Shown one piece after another: positions 33,216 to 41,252 of a stretch of DNA of 64,000 nt. Source of the DNA: Sphingomonas pituitosa NBRC 102491 (GTDB lineage Bacteria; Pseudomonadota; Alphaproteobacteria; Sphingomonadales; Sphingomonadaceae). Below the pieces are notes generated by a model. That model worked only from the letters and a program-made list of their open reading frames with translations, ran no database searches and had not been told where the DNA came from. Positions within the stretch are counted from its first letter, which is position 1. The number at the start of each line of letters is the position of its first letter. The position numbers and the translations under genes were made by a program. The stretch is from positions 1-64,000 of the forward strand of contig NZ_BCYY01000022.1 of the NCBI RefSeq assembly GCF_001598435.1, given 5' to 3'.

Positions 33216-35735
33216 ATGGACCGCAATCTGCGCATCCGCATGCTGCTCGAAGCCGGCGACAAGGTATCCCGGCCGCTGCGCGACATCGCCAGCGGCTCGG
33301 GCCGCGCTTCGCGATCCCTGCAGCAGACCCGCGACCAGCTCGCCGCGCTCAATCGCGCCCAGTCCGATCTGGCGTCGTTCCGCACCCTCAAGAACGACCT
33401 GCGCGGCACCGAGCAGCAGCTCGGCCTCGCGCGCACCCGCGTCGCCGAGCTGGCGCGCCAGATGCAGGCGGCCGAGAACCCCTCGCGCAAGCTCGCCCGC
33501 GACTTCGACGCCGCCAAGCGCGCAGCCGCAGCGCTGAAATCGCAAGCCGAGGGACAGAGCGCCGAGCTGCAGCGCCTGCGCGACCGGATGCGCGAGGCCG
33601 GGCTCGGCGCCGGGGGCCTCGTCCAGCACGAGCGCAACCTGCGCCAGGCCGTCGCCCGCACCAACGATCAGCTCGAGGAGCAGAGCCGCCGCCTGCAGCA
33701 ATCGAGCGACCGCGCCCGCCGCATGGGCGCCGCGCGGGAGCGCTTCGGCGCCATGCAGGGCACCGCCGCCGGCATGGCCGCGAGCGGCTTCTCCGCGATC
33801 GAGACCGGCCGCGCGATCGGCGCGCCGCTGGTCGGCGCCGTCGTCGCCGCGCAGCAGTTCCAATCGGGCATGACGGACATCGCCCAGAAGGCGGACCTCA
33901 CCCGCGCCCAGGCCGAGAAGATGGGCGAAGGGCTGCTCGTCGCCGCGCGCGCCGCCAACCAGCTGCCCGAGAACCTGCAGCAGGGCGTCGACGTGCTGAG
34001 CGGCTTCGGCCTCAACCCCGCCAAGGCGACCGAGATGATCGCGCCGATCGGCCGCGCCGCGACCGCGTACAAGGCCGAAATCTCGGACCTGGCCGCCGCC
34101 AGCTTCGCCAATCTCGACAATCTGAAGGTGCCGATCGAGCAGACCGGCCGCGCGATCGACGTGATGGCGCAGGCCGGCAAGGCCGGTGCCTTCGAGATGA
34201 AGGACATGGCGCAGTATTTCCCCACGCTCAGCGCCGGCTATCAGGCGCTGGGGCAGAAGGGCGTCGGCGCCGTCGCGGATCTCTCGGCCGCGCTGCAGAT
34301 CGCCCGCAAGGGCGCGGGCGACGCCGCGACCGCAGCGGGCAACGTGTCGAACGTCCTGCAGAAGATCAGCTCGCCGGGCACGGTCAAGGCGTTCGGCAAG
34401 ATGGGCGTGGATCTGCCCAAGGCGCTGAAAAAGCTCTACGCCGAGGGCAAGACGCCGCTCGAAGCCATTGCCGAGCTGACCAACAAGACGCTGGGGGGCG
34501 ACATGTCGAAGCTGGGCAACCTGTTCGAGGATGCCCAGGTGCAGCAGGGCCTGCGCCCGCTGATCGCCAACATGGAGGAATATCGCCGCATCCGCGCCGA
34601 GGCGCTGTCGGCCGGCGGCACCACCGACCGTGACTTCGCCGAGCGCATGAAGGACTCGGCCGAACAGACCAAGCGCCTGCAGGTGAGCGGCACCGCGCTG
34701 GCGGTGACGCTGGGCGCCGCGCTGCTCCCCACCGTCAACGCCGTGCTGGAGCGCGCGAACGCCTTCACCGATCGGGTATCGAAGTGGACCGCCGCCAACC
34801 CCGGCCTTTCGCGCTCGATCGCGGTCGGTGCCGCCGCCTTCGCCGCCCTGTTTCTGGTCCTGGGCGGCGGCGCCATCCTCATCGCCGGCCTGGTCGCCCC
34901 GTTCGCGGCGCTCTCGGCCACGGCCACCCTTCTCGGCGTGGGCATGCTGCCGCTGATCGGCATCGTCGGGGGCGTCGTGCTCGGCGTGGTGGCGCTCGGG
35001 GCTGCTGCCTACGCGATCTATGCCAATTGGGGCGCGATCAGCACCTGGTTCGCCGGGCTGTGGGAAAGCATCAAGTCGGCGACCTGGACCGCGATCCAGT
35101 TCGTCGGCCGCCTGCTGCTGAACTTCTCGCCTGTGGGGCTGATGATCCAAGGCTTCATGGCGCTGCTGGCGTGGATGCGGGGCCCGCTGGGGCAACAGAT
35201 GATCGCGGCCGGCGGCGATATCGTGCGCGGCATCATCACCGGCATCTCAGCCATGCTGGGCCAGCTCAAGGCAACGGTCATGGGCGCGGCATCGGCCGCG
35301 GCGAACTGGTTCAAGAGCAAGCTCGGCATCCACTCGCCCTCCCGCGTGTTCGCCTCGTTCGGCGGGTTCATGATGCAGGGGCTCGATCAGGGCCTCGCGC
35401 GCGAGCAGGATGCGCCGGTCGATCGCGTGGATGGCCTTACCGCCCGGCTGGCGAACGCCGTCGCCACCGGCACCGCGGCGCTGGCGATCGGCGCCGGCAG
35501 CGCCGGCCCGGCCGCCGCCGTTCCCAGCGCCGGGCCGGTCGCCGCCGCCGCCGCTCCCATCGCCGCGCCCGCGCCGATCGGCCCGATCACCATCGTGATC
35601 CAGCAGCAGCCCGGGCAGTCCGGTCAGGATCTCGCCCGCATGGTGCGCGACGAGCTGGAAAAGCTGACGCGCGGCGGGGCCGGCGCTGGGCGGCGCACGT
35701 CCATGGCCGACCGACCGGATGGAGACGACCTGTGA
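33216..35735 (+). CDS. Tape measure protein (P2 gpT family)
   Basis: 839 residues. It sets tail length and may help DNA delivery. The N-terminal third is coiled-coil (Arg/Gln/Ala/Leu heptads, RSLQQTRDQLAALNRAQSDL). A TP901-type tape-measure core follows (GAVVAAQQFQSGMTDIAQKA, YFPTLSAGYQALGQKGVGAV, LEAIAELTNKTLGGDMSKLG). Two hydrophobic stretches occur around residues 530-600 (AAFAALFLVLGGGAILIAGL), then KLGIHSPSRVFASFGGFMM and an Ala/Pro-rich tail. Downstream gpU starts inside its stop. Confidence 0.93.
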   Translation: MDRNLRIRMLLEAGDKVSRPLRDIASGSGRASRSLQQTRDQLAALNRAQSDLASFRTLKNDLRGTEQQLGLARTRVAELARQMQAAENPSRKLARDFDAAKRAAAALKSQAEGQSAELQRLRDRMREAGLGAGGLVQHERNLRQAVARTNDQLEEQSRRLQQSSDRARRMGAARERFGAMQGTAAGMAASGFSAIETGRAIGAPLVGAVVAAQQFQSGMTDIAQKADLTRAQAEKMGEGLLVAARAANQLPENLQQGVDVLSGFGLNPAKATEMIAPIGRAATAYKAEISDLAAASFANLDNLKVPIEQTGRAIDVMAQAGKAGAFEMKDMAQYFPTLSAGYQALGQKGVGAVADLSAALQIARKGAGDAATAAGNVSNVLQKISSPGTVKAFGKMGVDLPKALKKLYAEGKTPLEAIAELTNKTLGGDMSKLGNLFEDAQVQQGLRPLIANMEEYRRIRAEALSAGGTTDRDFAERMKDSAEQTKRLQVSGTALAVTLGAALLPTVNAVLERANAFTDRVSKWTAANPGLSRSIAVGAAAFAALFLVLGGGAILIAGLVAPFAALSATATLLGVGMLPLIGIVGGVVLGVVALGAAAYAIYANWGAISTWFAGLWESIKSATWTAIQFVGRLLLNFSPVGLMIQGFMALLAWMRGPLGQQMIAAGGDIVRGIITGISAMLGQLKATVMGAASAAANWFKSKLGIHSPSRVFASFGGFMMQGLDQGLAREQDAPVDRVDGLTARLANAVATGTAALAIGAGSAGPAAAVPSAGPVAAAAAPIAAPAPIGPITIVIQQQPGQSGQDLARMVRDELEKLTRGGAGAGRRTSMADRPDGDDL

Positions 35736-36121
35736 AGCTGCTCAGCCTGGGCATGTTCGTCTTCGCAATCGACACGCTCGCCTATGACGAGCTGCAGCGG
35801 AAGCGCGCCTGGCGCTTCGCGACGAACGGCCGCGTGGGCGCGAAGGACGCGATCCAGTTCACCGGCGCGGATCTGGAGACGATCACCCTGTCCGGCAGCA
35901 CGCATATCGAGCTGGCGGACGGGCGCGCGTCGCTCGATCAGCTGATCGACATGGCGGCCGAGGGCGGGGATTGGCCCCTTGTCGACGGGCTGGGCAACGT
36001 GCTGGGCAGCTTCGTCATCACCTCGATCGACGAGCGGCACCGCCACTTCCTGCCGGACGGCCAGCCCCGCCAGATCGACTTCGGCATCGACCTGCTCGAA
36101 GCGCCGGACGCTGCCGCATGA
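35732..36121 (+). CDS. Tail protein U (P2 gpU family)
   Basis: 129 residues, GTG start overlapping the gpT stop. Tail terminator/completion protein. Signature: LGMFVFAIDTLAYDELQRKR, AWRFATNGRVGAKDAIQFTG and GSFVITSIDERHRHFLPDGQ. Confidence 0.92.
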   Translation: MKLLSLGMFVFAIDTLAYDELQRKRAWRFATNGRVGAKDAIQFTGADLETITLSGSTHIELADGRASLDQLIDMAAEGGDWPLVDGLGNVLGSFVITSIDERHRHFLPDGQPRQIDFGIDLLEAPDAAA

Positions 36122-37119
36122 CGCCGATCGCCGATTTCCGCATTACGCTGGACGGCGAGGATCTCTCCCCGAAGATCCGGCCGCGCCTGATCAGCCTGCG
36201 CATCACCGAGAAGCGCGGCGGCGACGCCGACCAGCTCGACCTGGTGCTCGACGATAGCGACGGCCGCTTGGCGCTGCCGCCCGAGGGCGCGGTGCTGACC
36301 GTCGAGCTTGGCTGGAAAGCCGGCGACGGCGTGGCGATAGGGCTGGTCGACAAGGGCCGCTTCAAGGTGGACGAAGTGGAGCATAGCGGACCGCCAGATA
36401 CCGTGAGCATCCGCGCCAGCGCGGCGGACTTCGCCAGCGCCCTCACCACGCGCCGCGAGCAGAGCTGGCACAGCACCACCCTGGGCGCGATCGTCGACAC
36501 CGTGGCAGGGCGGCACAAGCTCAAGCCGCGCTGCGCGCCCGCGCTCGCGTCCATTGCCGTCCACGCCAAGGCGCAGGAGCGCGAAAGCGATATCGCGCTG
36601 CTGCGCCGCTTGGGCCGCGAGCATGATGCCGTGGCGACCATCAAGGCCGGGTGCCTGATCTTCGCGCCGATCGGCGCCGGGATCACGGCGACCGGCCAGC
36701 CCCTGCCCGGCGTTACCATCCGCCGGCGCGACGGTGATCGGCACAGCTACCGCGTTGAGAAGCGCGAGGCGGCGGGCAAGGTGGTAGCCGAATGGCACGA
36801 TCGGAAGGCTGCGAAAAAGAAGAAGGTGACCGCGGGCAGCGGCGACGGCACCGAGCGGAAGCTATCCCGCGTCTATGCGAGCGAGGGCGAGGCGAAGCGC
36901 GCAGCAGCGGCGGAAACGAAGCGCGCCGGCCGCGCGCCGCGCAGCCTGGATCTCACCCTCGCCCTCGGCCGCGCCGAACTGGCGCCCGAGCAGCCCGCCA
37001 CGGCAGAAGGGTTCAAAGCCGATATCGACGCACAGCGTTGGCTGATCTCGGAGGTGAACCATCAGCTGGACGCGCGCGGAGGCTTCACCACGGCGGTCAA
37101 TCTGGAGATTCGCGCCTAG
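36118..37119 (+). CDS. Late control protein D (P2 gpD family)
   Basis: 333 residues. Baseplate hub protein, despite the historical name. Family stretches: FRITLDGEDLSPKIRPRLIS, LVDKGRFKVDEVEHSGPPD, RREQSWHSTTLGAIVDTVAG and QRWLISEVNHQLDARGGF near the C-terminus. The start overlaps the gpU stop (ATGA). It is last gene of the late operon; the BrnTA operator begins 6 bases after the stop. Confidence 0.93.
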   Translation: MTPIADFRITLDGEDLSPKIRPRLISLRITEKRGGDADQLDLVLDDSDGRLALPPEGAVLTVELGWKAGDGVAIGLVDKGRFKVDEVEHSGPPDTVSIRASAADFASALTTRREQSWHSTTLGAIVDTVAGRHKLKPRCAPALASIAVHAKAQERESDIALLRRLGREHDAVATIKAGCLIFAPIGAGITATGQPLPGVTIRRRDGDRHSYRVEKREAAGKVVAEWHDRKAAKKKKVTAGSGDGTERKLSRVYASEGEAKRAAAAETKRAGRAPRSLDLTLALGRAELAPEQPATAEGFKADIDAQRWLISEVNHQLDARGGFTTAVNLEIRA

Positions 37120-37124
37120 CTTTT

Positions 37125-37167
37125 TGTAGTAACATTCTGCTTGCAAGCCGGGCGAATTGTTACTACA
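37125..37167. promoter_or_regulatory. Inverted repeat upstream of brnTA, candidate operator
   Basis: Perfect 10-bp arms TGTAGTAACA (37125-37134) and TGTTACTACA (37158-37167) separated by 23 bases; the right arm ends 8 bases before the brnT ATG. In known brnTA modules BrnA, alone or with BrnT, represses its own promoter, so this is the likely binding site. Confidence 0.7.
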
Positions 37168-37175
37168 GTTTCTGC

Positions 37176-37421
37176 ATGATCATCGTTTGGGACGAACCGA
37201 AGCGCCTCGCAAATCTCGACAAGCACGGGATCGATTTTGCGCATGTCGGTTTCGACTTCTTCCTCTCGGCGATCGTTGGTGAAGCCAAGGATGGCCGCTA
37301 TTTCGCGGTTGGCGAGCTGAACGGCGTAATCACCGTGATCTTCGCCCGCCTTGGCACTGAAGGGCTGTCGATCATTTCGGCGCGCCCCGCGAGCAAGAAG
37401 GAAAGGCAACTGCTGGCATGA
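37176..37421 (+). CDS. brnT: BrnT-family toxin (type II toxin-antitoxin)
   Basis: 81 residues. BrnT is a RelE-fold ribonuclease that inhibits translation when not bound by BrnA. The family signature is visible: IVWDEPKRLANLDKHGIDFA at the N-terminus and IISARPASKKERQLL at the C-terminus. The start at 37176 is correct for the family, although the frame is open much further upstream. The stop overlaps the antitoxin start by 4 bases, toxin first, as in Brucella brnTA. It probably stabilises the prophage or acts in phage defence. Confidence 0.9.
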   Translation: MIIVWDEPKRLANLDKHGIDFAHVGFDFFLSAIVGEAKDGRYFAVGELNGVITVIFARLGTEGLSIISARPASKKERQLLA

Positions 37422-37696
37422 CCAAGCGCGGATACACCCAGGCCGACCTTGATGCGGTCTCCGACACCCCCGAGTTGACCGAGGAGCAGATCGCGGGCGC
37501 GCGCCCGTTCGCGGAGGCCTTCCCGGATCTCGCGGCAAAGATGGTTCGCTCGCGCGGGCCGCAGAAAGCACCGCGGAAGGTGAGTACTACGATTCGACTG
37601 TCCCCGGACGTGGTCGACTTTTTCAAGGCCAGCGGCGACGGGTGGCAATCGCGGATCAACGATGCCCTGCGCCAGTGGGTGGCAGAGCACCGTTGA
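37418..37696 (+). CDS. brnA: BrnA-family antitoxin
   Basis: 92 residues. The C-terminal ribbon-helix-helix segment (KVSTTIRLSPDVVDFFKASG, GWQSRINDALRQWV) is the BrnA DNA-binding domain, which dimerises and autoregulates the operon. The N-terminal half (residues 1-50) should wrap BrnT. It is coupled to brnT by an ATGA overlap. Confidence 0.9.
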   Translation: MTKRGYTQADLDAVSDTPELTEEQIAGARPFAEAFPDLAAKMVRSRGPQKAPRKVSTTIRLSPDVVDFFKASGDGWQSRINDALRQWVAEHR

Positions 37697-38169
37697 TCGG
37701 CTTCATTCCCCTCGCTTGCATGTTGGTCGCTGTGGACGGCGATACGCTTCGCTGCGGCAGTGAGCGCATAAGGCTGCTAGGTATCGACGCACCCGAAATG
37801 CCAGGACATTGCCGGCGCGGACGGCAATGCGTCCCCGGCGATCCAGTGCGATCGAAGCAGGCGCTCGCACTGGCCATCCGTGGCGCCGCGACGATCAAGC
37901 GGATCGGACTCGATCGCTATGGTCGCACCCTTGCTGCCGTCCGTGTGAATGGCCGCGATGTCAGTTGCGGCCAGATCCGCGGCGGCAATGCCGCTTATAT
38001 TGCCCGCTGGGACAACGGCGGGCGAGTTGCCCGCGCGTGCGGAATCACAGGCCTAGACGATCCAATGAGCCGTTCGGCCGGGACGCAGCCCATTGCCGCG
38101 CCGCTTCGACCGCGCGAGGGGCGTCGATCGCCTGCTCTGTCGCGAACAGCAGCGTCTGCTGCCCGCTGA
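37693..38169 (+). CDS. SNase-like (thermonuclease family) nuclease
   Basis: 158 residues from the TTG at 37693, which overlaps the brnA stop; an ATG lies at 37720. The staphylococcal-nuclease fold is indicated by VDGDTLRCGSERIRLLGIDA (calcium-binding Asp and catalytic Arg/Glu region) and DRYGRTLAAVRVNGRDVS. Cleaves DNA or RNA; in phage genomes the role is usually unknown. The last ~40 residues are Arg/Pro-rich, look unlike the fold, and overlap the convergent gene by 125 bases, so the functional end may be near residue 120. No secretion signal is obvious apart from a short hydrophobic start. Confidence 0.78.
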   Translation: MIGFIPLACMLVAVDGDTLRCGSERIRLLGIDAPEMPGHCRRGRQCVPGDPVRSKQALALAIRGAATIKRIGLDRYGRTLAAVRVNGRDVSCGQIRGGNAAYIARWDNGGRVARACGITGLDDPMSRSAGTQPIAAPLRPREGRRSPALSRTAASAAR

Positions 38170-38575
38170 TCTCTTCCCGCAAGATCCTGGCCAAGGCCTC
38201 ATAGGTGAAGGTCAGATGATAGAACTGGCCCGCGCGGTCATGGATAGATATCCCGACAATGTCGCCGGGATCGATGTCAGGCCGATGCGCCAGATTGACG
38301 GCTACTAGCCGGACTGCTGCCCCTATGGACCCATAAACTTGGGCGTCTACGATCCGGTCGGCGAACCAAACCTGAGCCTCAAGCCGGTGCTGAACCGATC
38401 GAGACAGGTTCACCCTCGAAGGGTTCAGAACCCGCCCAACCGGCACCGCGGTGCCCGGCTTCAACGGGGTCAACAATGCACCACCTGCGACGAAGATCGC
38501 GGTGACGGAGAGAATCGCGCGAGCGAACCGCGTGCATCGCGGACGGCCCGGCGCAGAATTTGCGAGATATGTCAC
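38045..38575 (-). CDS. Membrane-anchored hypothetical protein, candidate lysogenic-conversion gene
   Basis: 176 residues from a GTG start. One N-terminal membrane segment (AILSVTAIFVAGGALLTPL) is followed by a soluble domain with no recognised family (RIVDAQVYGSIGAAVRLVAV, DIVGISIHDRAGQFYHLTF, EALARILREEISGQQTLLF). It is on the same strand as the repressor, 357 bp downstream of it, and opposite to the lytic genes. It is therefore a candidate for expression in the lysogen, for example superinfection exclusion; that role is inferred from position alone. It overlaps the end of the convergent nuclease gene. Confidence 0.6.
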   Translation of the reverse strand: MTYLANSAPGRPRCTRFARAILSVTAIFVAGGALLTPLKPGTAVPVGRVLNPSRVNLSRSVQHRLEAQVWFADRIVDAQVYGSIGAAVRLVAVNLAHRPDIDPGDIVGISIHDRAGQFYHLTFTYEALARILREEISGQQTLLFATEQAIDAPRAVEAARQWAASRPNGSLDRLGL

Positions 38576-38932
38576 TCAGCCCCCTGAACGGCGGTGCTAT
38601 TGCCTCCGCCGAAGCAGCGGCGCAACCGAGATTTCTCCCGGTCGATCTTGTCCGACGTCGGTCATGCAATATCGCCGGCAGGCGCCATGCTGCCGTGAGG
38701 GCCGTCACGATGCCGCCTCGAAAAACCGAAAACGTCAAGGGATACCGTCACATGCCAGTGTCGCACGAACCGGGCATGAGAACGTTGTTTCCTACAGCTT
38801 CGCTCTTTCATTATGGAGAACGGAACGGGAACATAAAAGAGCAACGTTAGAGGGCGCATTACGTGAATTTTCGTGAACAGGGGCAGGGGTGTGATTTCGG
38901 GTGTTCAGATTGCAACATGACCTGCGCAGTGC
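38576..38932. other. Intergenic stretch between repressor and membrane-protein gene
   Basis: No convincing gene on either strand; several short frames overlap each other without ribosome sites. It could hold a separate promoter for the membrane protein or a trace of a lost gene. Confidence 0.45.
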
Positions 38933-39487
38933 TCACTGCCGCGCGAGATTCGCTTTGGTTGCAGGTTGAGACTTTGTCGCGCGCGCAAGCGACGCGACCA
39001 CATCTTCAACAGGGATTTGCGCTTGAAGCTGCGCGAGAGCGGCTGGCAATAGCTGAGCGAGAAATCGAGCGCGTTCGTCCCGCGAGTCGTCTGGACGCTC
39101 CAGAGCCAACAGCGCCGCGAACATCTGGGTCAGCGCATCTTCACTAGGTAGCGCGACATGCATCATCAGGTGCCGGACCGGGGGAGGCGCCGGCACCAAC
39201 GCATCTTCGTCAGCCTTATCAGACGGAACATCCTCGCCGCGCAGCCAGCGCAGCGACACGCCAAGCACCTCAGCAATTTCAGGCAGGAACTTGGATCGCT
39301 TGATCTTCCCGCTCATGATCTGATGGATCGTTCCGGGCGTCACACCGATTGCACGCGCAAGCGACGACTGATCGTGCTGCGCCCTCTCCATCGCCTGCCG
39401 CACGCGCTCGGGGTTCAAGGCCGTCATGCGGTCGAGCGATAGTGCAAGAGATTGTAGCTCGCTATCAGAGACATCTCTTCCCGACAT
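38933..39487 (-). CDS. Phage repressor, XRE-type HTH (CI-like)
   Basis: 184 residues from the ATG at 39487, which has a GAGAGGG ribosome site; an upstream in-frame extension crosses the operator region and is unlikely. The helix-turn-helix is LARAIGVTPGTIHQIMSGKI followed by FLPEIAEVLGVSLRWLRGED. The C-terminal part is Ala/Leu-rich and lacks a recognisable LexA-type peptidase (no clear Ser/Lys dyad), so induction may not use RecA-stimulated self-cleavage. Divergent from a Cro-like gene across a 61-bp region with repeated 12-bp sites. It probably maintains lysogeny. Confidence 0.87.
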   Translation of the reverse strand: MSGRDVSDSELQSLALSLDRMTALNPERVRQAMERAQHDQSSLARAIGVTPGTIHQIMSGKIKRSKFLPEIAEVLGVSLRWLRGEDVPSDKADEDALVPAPPPVRHLMMHVALPSEDALTQMFAALLALERPDDSRDERARFLAQLLPAALAQLQAQIPVEDVVASLARATKSQPATKANLARQ

Positions 39488-39567
39488 TAATAGTTCCCTC
39501 TCATAGAATCCTCTTGCGTACTTTGAGAGGTTTCTATAACGTTGGCGTATGGATGAGAGACACCTCT
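39467..39567. promoter_or_regulatory. Four 12-bp operator-like sites of the lysogeny switch
   Basis: Sites: AGAGACATCTCT (39467-39478), ATAGAATCCTCT (39503-39514), AGAGGTTTCTAT (39526-39537) and AGAGACACCTCT (39556-39567). Written in one orientation they fit AGAG(G/A)NNTCT(A/C)T. They cover the repressor start, the divergent promoter region and the first codons of the Cro-like gene. A -10-like TATAAC (39535-39540) overlaps the third site, and initiation there would give a nearly leaderless cro mRNA. Confidence 0.7.
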
Positions 39568-39869
39568 TAACCGCGCTCGCCGCGTTCGATCGCGCGCTGC
39601 AGATCGCAGGTTCGCAGAGCGCGCTTGCCCGAATTTGCGGCTGCACCCCCGGAGCAATCTACCAGCCCCGGAAACAGGGTAAGCCGCTGTCCGCGCGCTT
39701 CGTCTTGAAAGTCGAAGCTGCGACTGGCGTGTCCCGCCACGATCTTCGTCCCGATTTTTACCCGCGAGCGGTAGAGGAGACTCTTCATGACGCCTCTGTA
39801 TCGGAGAAAACTATAAGCGTCGCCTGCAATCAGGCTCCGCTTTTGCCGAAGGCGCCGGCCGATGACTGA
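39549..39869 (+). CDS. Cro-like regulator (YdaS/Cro type HTH)
   Basis: 106 residues. The N-terminal HTH AFDRALQIAGSQSALARICG, CTPGAIYQPRKQGKPLSARF and VLKVEAATGVSRHDLRPDFY is characteristic of Cro/YdaS-like proteins that oppose the lysogenic repressor. It is first gene of the rightward early operon, divergent from the repressor. There is no ribosome site before the ATG, fitting a leaderless or near-leaderless transcript. The ~35-residue C-terminal tail has no known fold. The stop overlaps the next start. Confidence 0.82.
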   Translation: MDERHLLTALAAFDRALQIAGSQSALARICGCTPGAIYQPRKQGKPLSARFVLKVEAATGVSRHDLRPDFYPRAVEETLHDASVSEKTISVACNQAPLLPKAPADD

Positions 39870-40065
39870 GATCGCTTCGCACGAGGTTCGCACGCTAGGC
39901 CATATGCTCGCCGCGCTGACCGACCTTCAAACCAAGGCAGCCGAGATCCAGCGCGAGCCTGTTGGCATCGCCAACATCGACAACGCAGCAGGCTGGAAGA
40001 TCGTGCTCGAGAAGAACGATCTCGGTCTGTTGAACGTCCGCTTTTCGAGGCCGCGCAATGGCTGA
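39862..40065 (+). CDS. Small hypothetical early protein
   Basis: 67 residues: EVRTLGHMLAALTDLQTKAA, GWKIVLEKNDLGLLNVRFSR. There is no recognised family. It overlaps the Cro-like gene by 8 bases and the next gene by 8 bases, so it belongs to the early operon. Confidence 0.6.
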   Translation: MTEIASHEVRTLGHMLAALTDLQTKAAEIQREPVGIANIDNAAGWKIVLEKNDLGLLNVRFSRPRNG

Positions 40066-40363
40066 CCTCGCACCGAATAACCCCACGGGTCGCACTGTGG
40101 GGCAGGCCACCATCGACGTTGTGTCTCCTTGCGGCGGTGGTGGCCTACCTGATCTTGCCGATCTCAAGGCCGAGCGGGAGAGGCTCTGGCAATACCGCCC
40201 GCGCACGCGTGCCAAGAAGTACGCGAAGGCCGAGCGCTTGAGCCAGATCCGCCGCATGCTTGCGGCGATCGCGATCGAGAATGGCTTTTGCGCCAACTGC
40301 TTCGAGAATCTGGCCGGCGCGACGGGACCTGAGTGCTCCAGCTGTGAGGAGCTGCCTTTCTGA
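40058..40363 (+). CDS. Hypothetical early protein with C-terminal zinc ribbon
   Basis: 101 residues. The middle is basic and helical (KAERERLWQYRPRTRAKKYA). The last 25 residues carry two Cys pairs (FCANCFENL..GPECSSCEEL), a likely zinc ribbon. The function is unknown; nucleic-acid binding is plausible. It overlaps its neighbours on both sides. Confidence 0.65.
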   Translation: MADLAPNNPTGRTVGQATIDVVSPCGGGGLPDLADLKAERERLWQYRPRTRAKKYAKAERLSQIRRMLAAIAIENGFCANCFENLAGATGPECSSCEELPF

Positions 40364-40854
40364 TGACCAAGCAACGCACCCCCGGCACTTGGGCCCACGC
40401 CGCCTTCAAGATCGGCGAGCACCTCGGCGCCAAGCGCGCCGCTGCCGTCGCGCAGGTTAGCGAACGCACCTTCTACAACTGGGCCGATCCGGATCTTGAG
40501 GGCACACCCACGCTGGCCCAAGCGTTCGCGCTCGATATGGCATTTTTCGATGCCGGCGGCGACACGTTGCCCTTCCTCGCGGTCTACCAGGCTGCGACCG
40601 AGTGCCGCGCGATCGTTGCCGATCCGTGCCGCCTCGCCCTCGTCGATGATATCGCGGACACCGCCAAGGAATTCGGCGAGGTCGTCGAACACGGCCTCGC
40701 CGCCGCACGGTCGACCGCCAGCCGCAGCGACGTGCTGCGGGCGATGACGGAGGCGGCCGAACTGGAACAGGCGGCCAAGACAATCACGCGCCGACTTGGC
40801 GCCATCTTTCGCCGTGGCGCGGGGCCTCGGCAAATCGCGGGGGGAACCCAATGA
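40363..40854 (+). CDS. Putative phage regulatory protein, CII-like
   Basis: 163 residues. An N-terminal HTH-like segment (AFKIGEHLGAKRAAAVAQVS, ERTFYNWADPDLEGTPTLAQ) is followed by a helical body ending in a likely coiled coil (EAAELEQAAKTITRRLGAIF). This resembles the phage regulatory CII family (PF06892) in layout. The position between the Cro-like gene and ogr in the early operon supports a regulatory role. The family assignment is from memory and moderate. It overlaps the next gene (ATGA). Confidence 0.65.
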   Translation: MTKQRTPGTWAHAAFKIGEHLGAKRAAAVAQVSERTFYNWADPDLEGTPTLAQAFALDMAFFDAGGDTLPFLAVYQAATECRAIVADPCRLALVDDIADTAKEFGEVVEHGLAAARSTASRSDVLRAMTEAAELEQAAKTITRRLGAIFRRGAGPRQIAGGTQ

Positions 40855-41147
40855 GCATGAAGCGAAGCCTCCATGTGCTGTGTCCGGAGTGCGGGTCACG
40901 CGTGACCTGTCGCACAAGCGAACAGATGACCCGCACCGTCCGCGAAGGGCGGATGCTGTGCGACAACGACGACTGCGGGTGCGCTTTCGTCGTTCACATT
41001 ATCGCCGTGCGCCTCGTGGTTCGGGGCCTTGCCCCCAACCCCGAGCTGCACCTGCCGGTCGGCAGGTGGAGAGAGCCGGCGAACGACGATAGCCCACCAC
41101 GCCCGGCCAATGACGACAGGATCGCCGCCGATCTCGTGACCGGCTGA
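40851..41147 (+). CDS. ogr: Ogr/Delta-type zinc-finger activator of late genes
   Basis: 98 residues. The Cys spacing C11-x2-C14-x22-C37-x4-C42 (LCPECGSR, MLCDNDDCGCAF) is that of P2 Ogr and P4 Delta, which contact RNA polymerase and switch on the late promoters. Three TTGTR-N12-TACAA dyads before O, J and V are its probable targets. In P2 ogr follows gene D; here it lies in the early operon behind the CII-like gene, so it would be made before late transcription. The C-terminal ~35 residues are Pro/Asp-rich and not part of the finger. The ribosome site is GGGGGG. Confidence 0.88.
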   Translation: MSMKRSLHVLCPECGSRVTCRTSEQMTRTVREGRMLCDNDDCGCAFVVHIIAVRLVVRGLAPNPELHLPVGRWREPANDDSPPRPANDDRIAADLVTG

Positions 41148-41252
41148 CGCCCGCCGGCACCGCGCCGGCCGAACTGAAACTCGAATGCCTAGCCCGAAGC
41201 GCCCCGCTTCCGGGAACGCCCTCCGCTTGCCTGCGAAAGACCACACCACCCG

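Noticed and set aside
33123..35195. 690-codon minus-strand frame opposite the tape measure gene
   Set aside because: His/Arg/Gly-rich shadow; the plus-strand tape measure is convincing.
37120..37145. Fourth Ogr-type site at TTGTAGTAACA after gene D
   Set aside because: The second half-site is not at 12-base spacing (TTGCA instead of TACAA); the sequence is better explained as the left arm of the brnTA inverted repeat.
38451..38876. Plus-strand frame between the membrane-protein gene and repressor
   Set aside because: No ribosome site, no recognisable sequence, overlapped by several equally poor frames.
38863..39147. 94-codon plus-strand frame with several Cys opposite the repressor end
   Set aside because: A shadow of the repressor C-terminus, which continues in frame on the minus strand.
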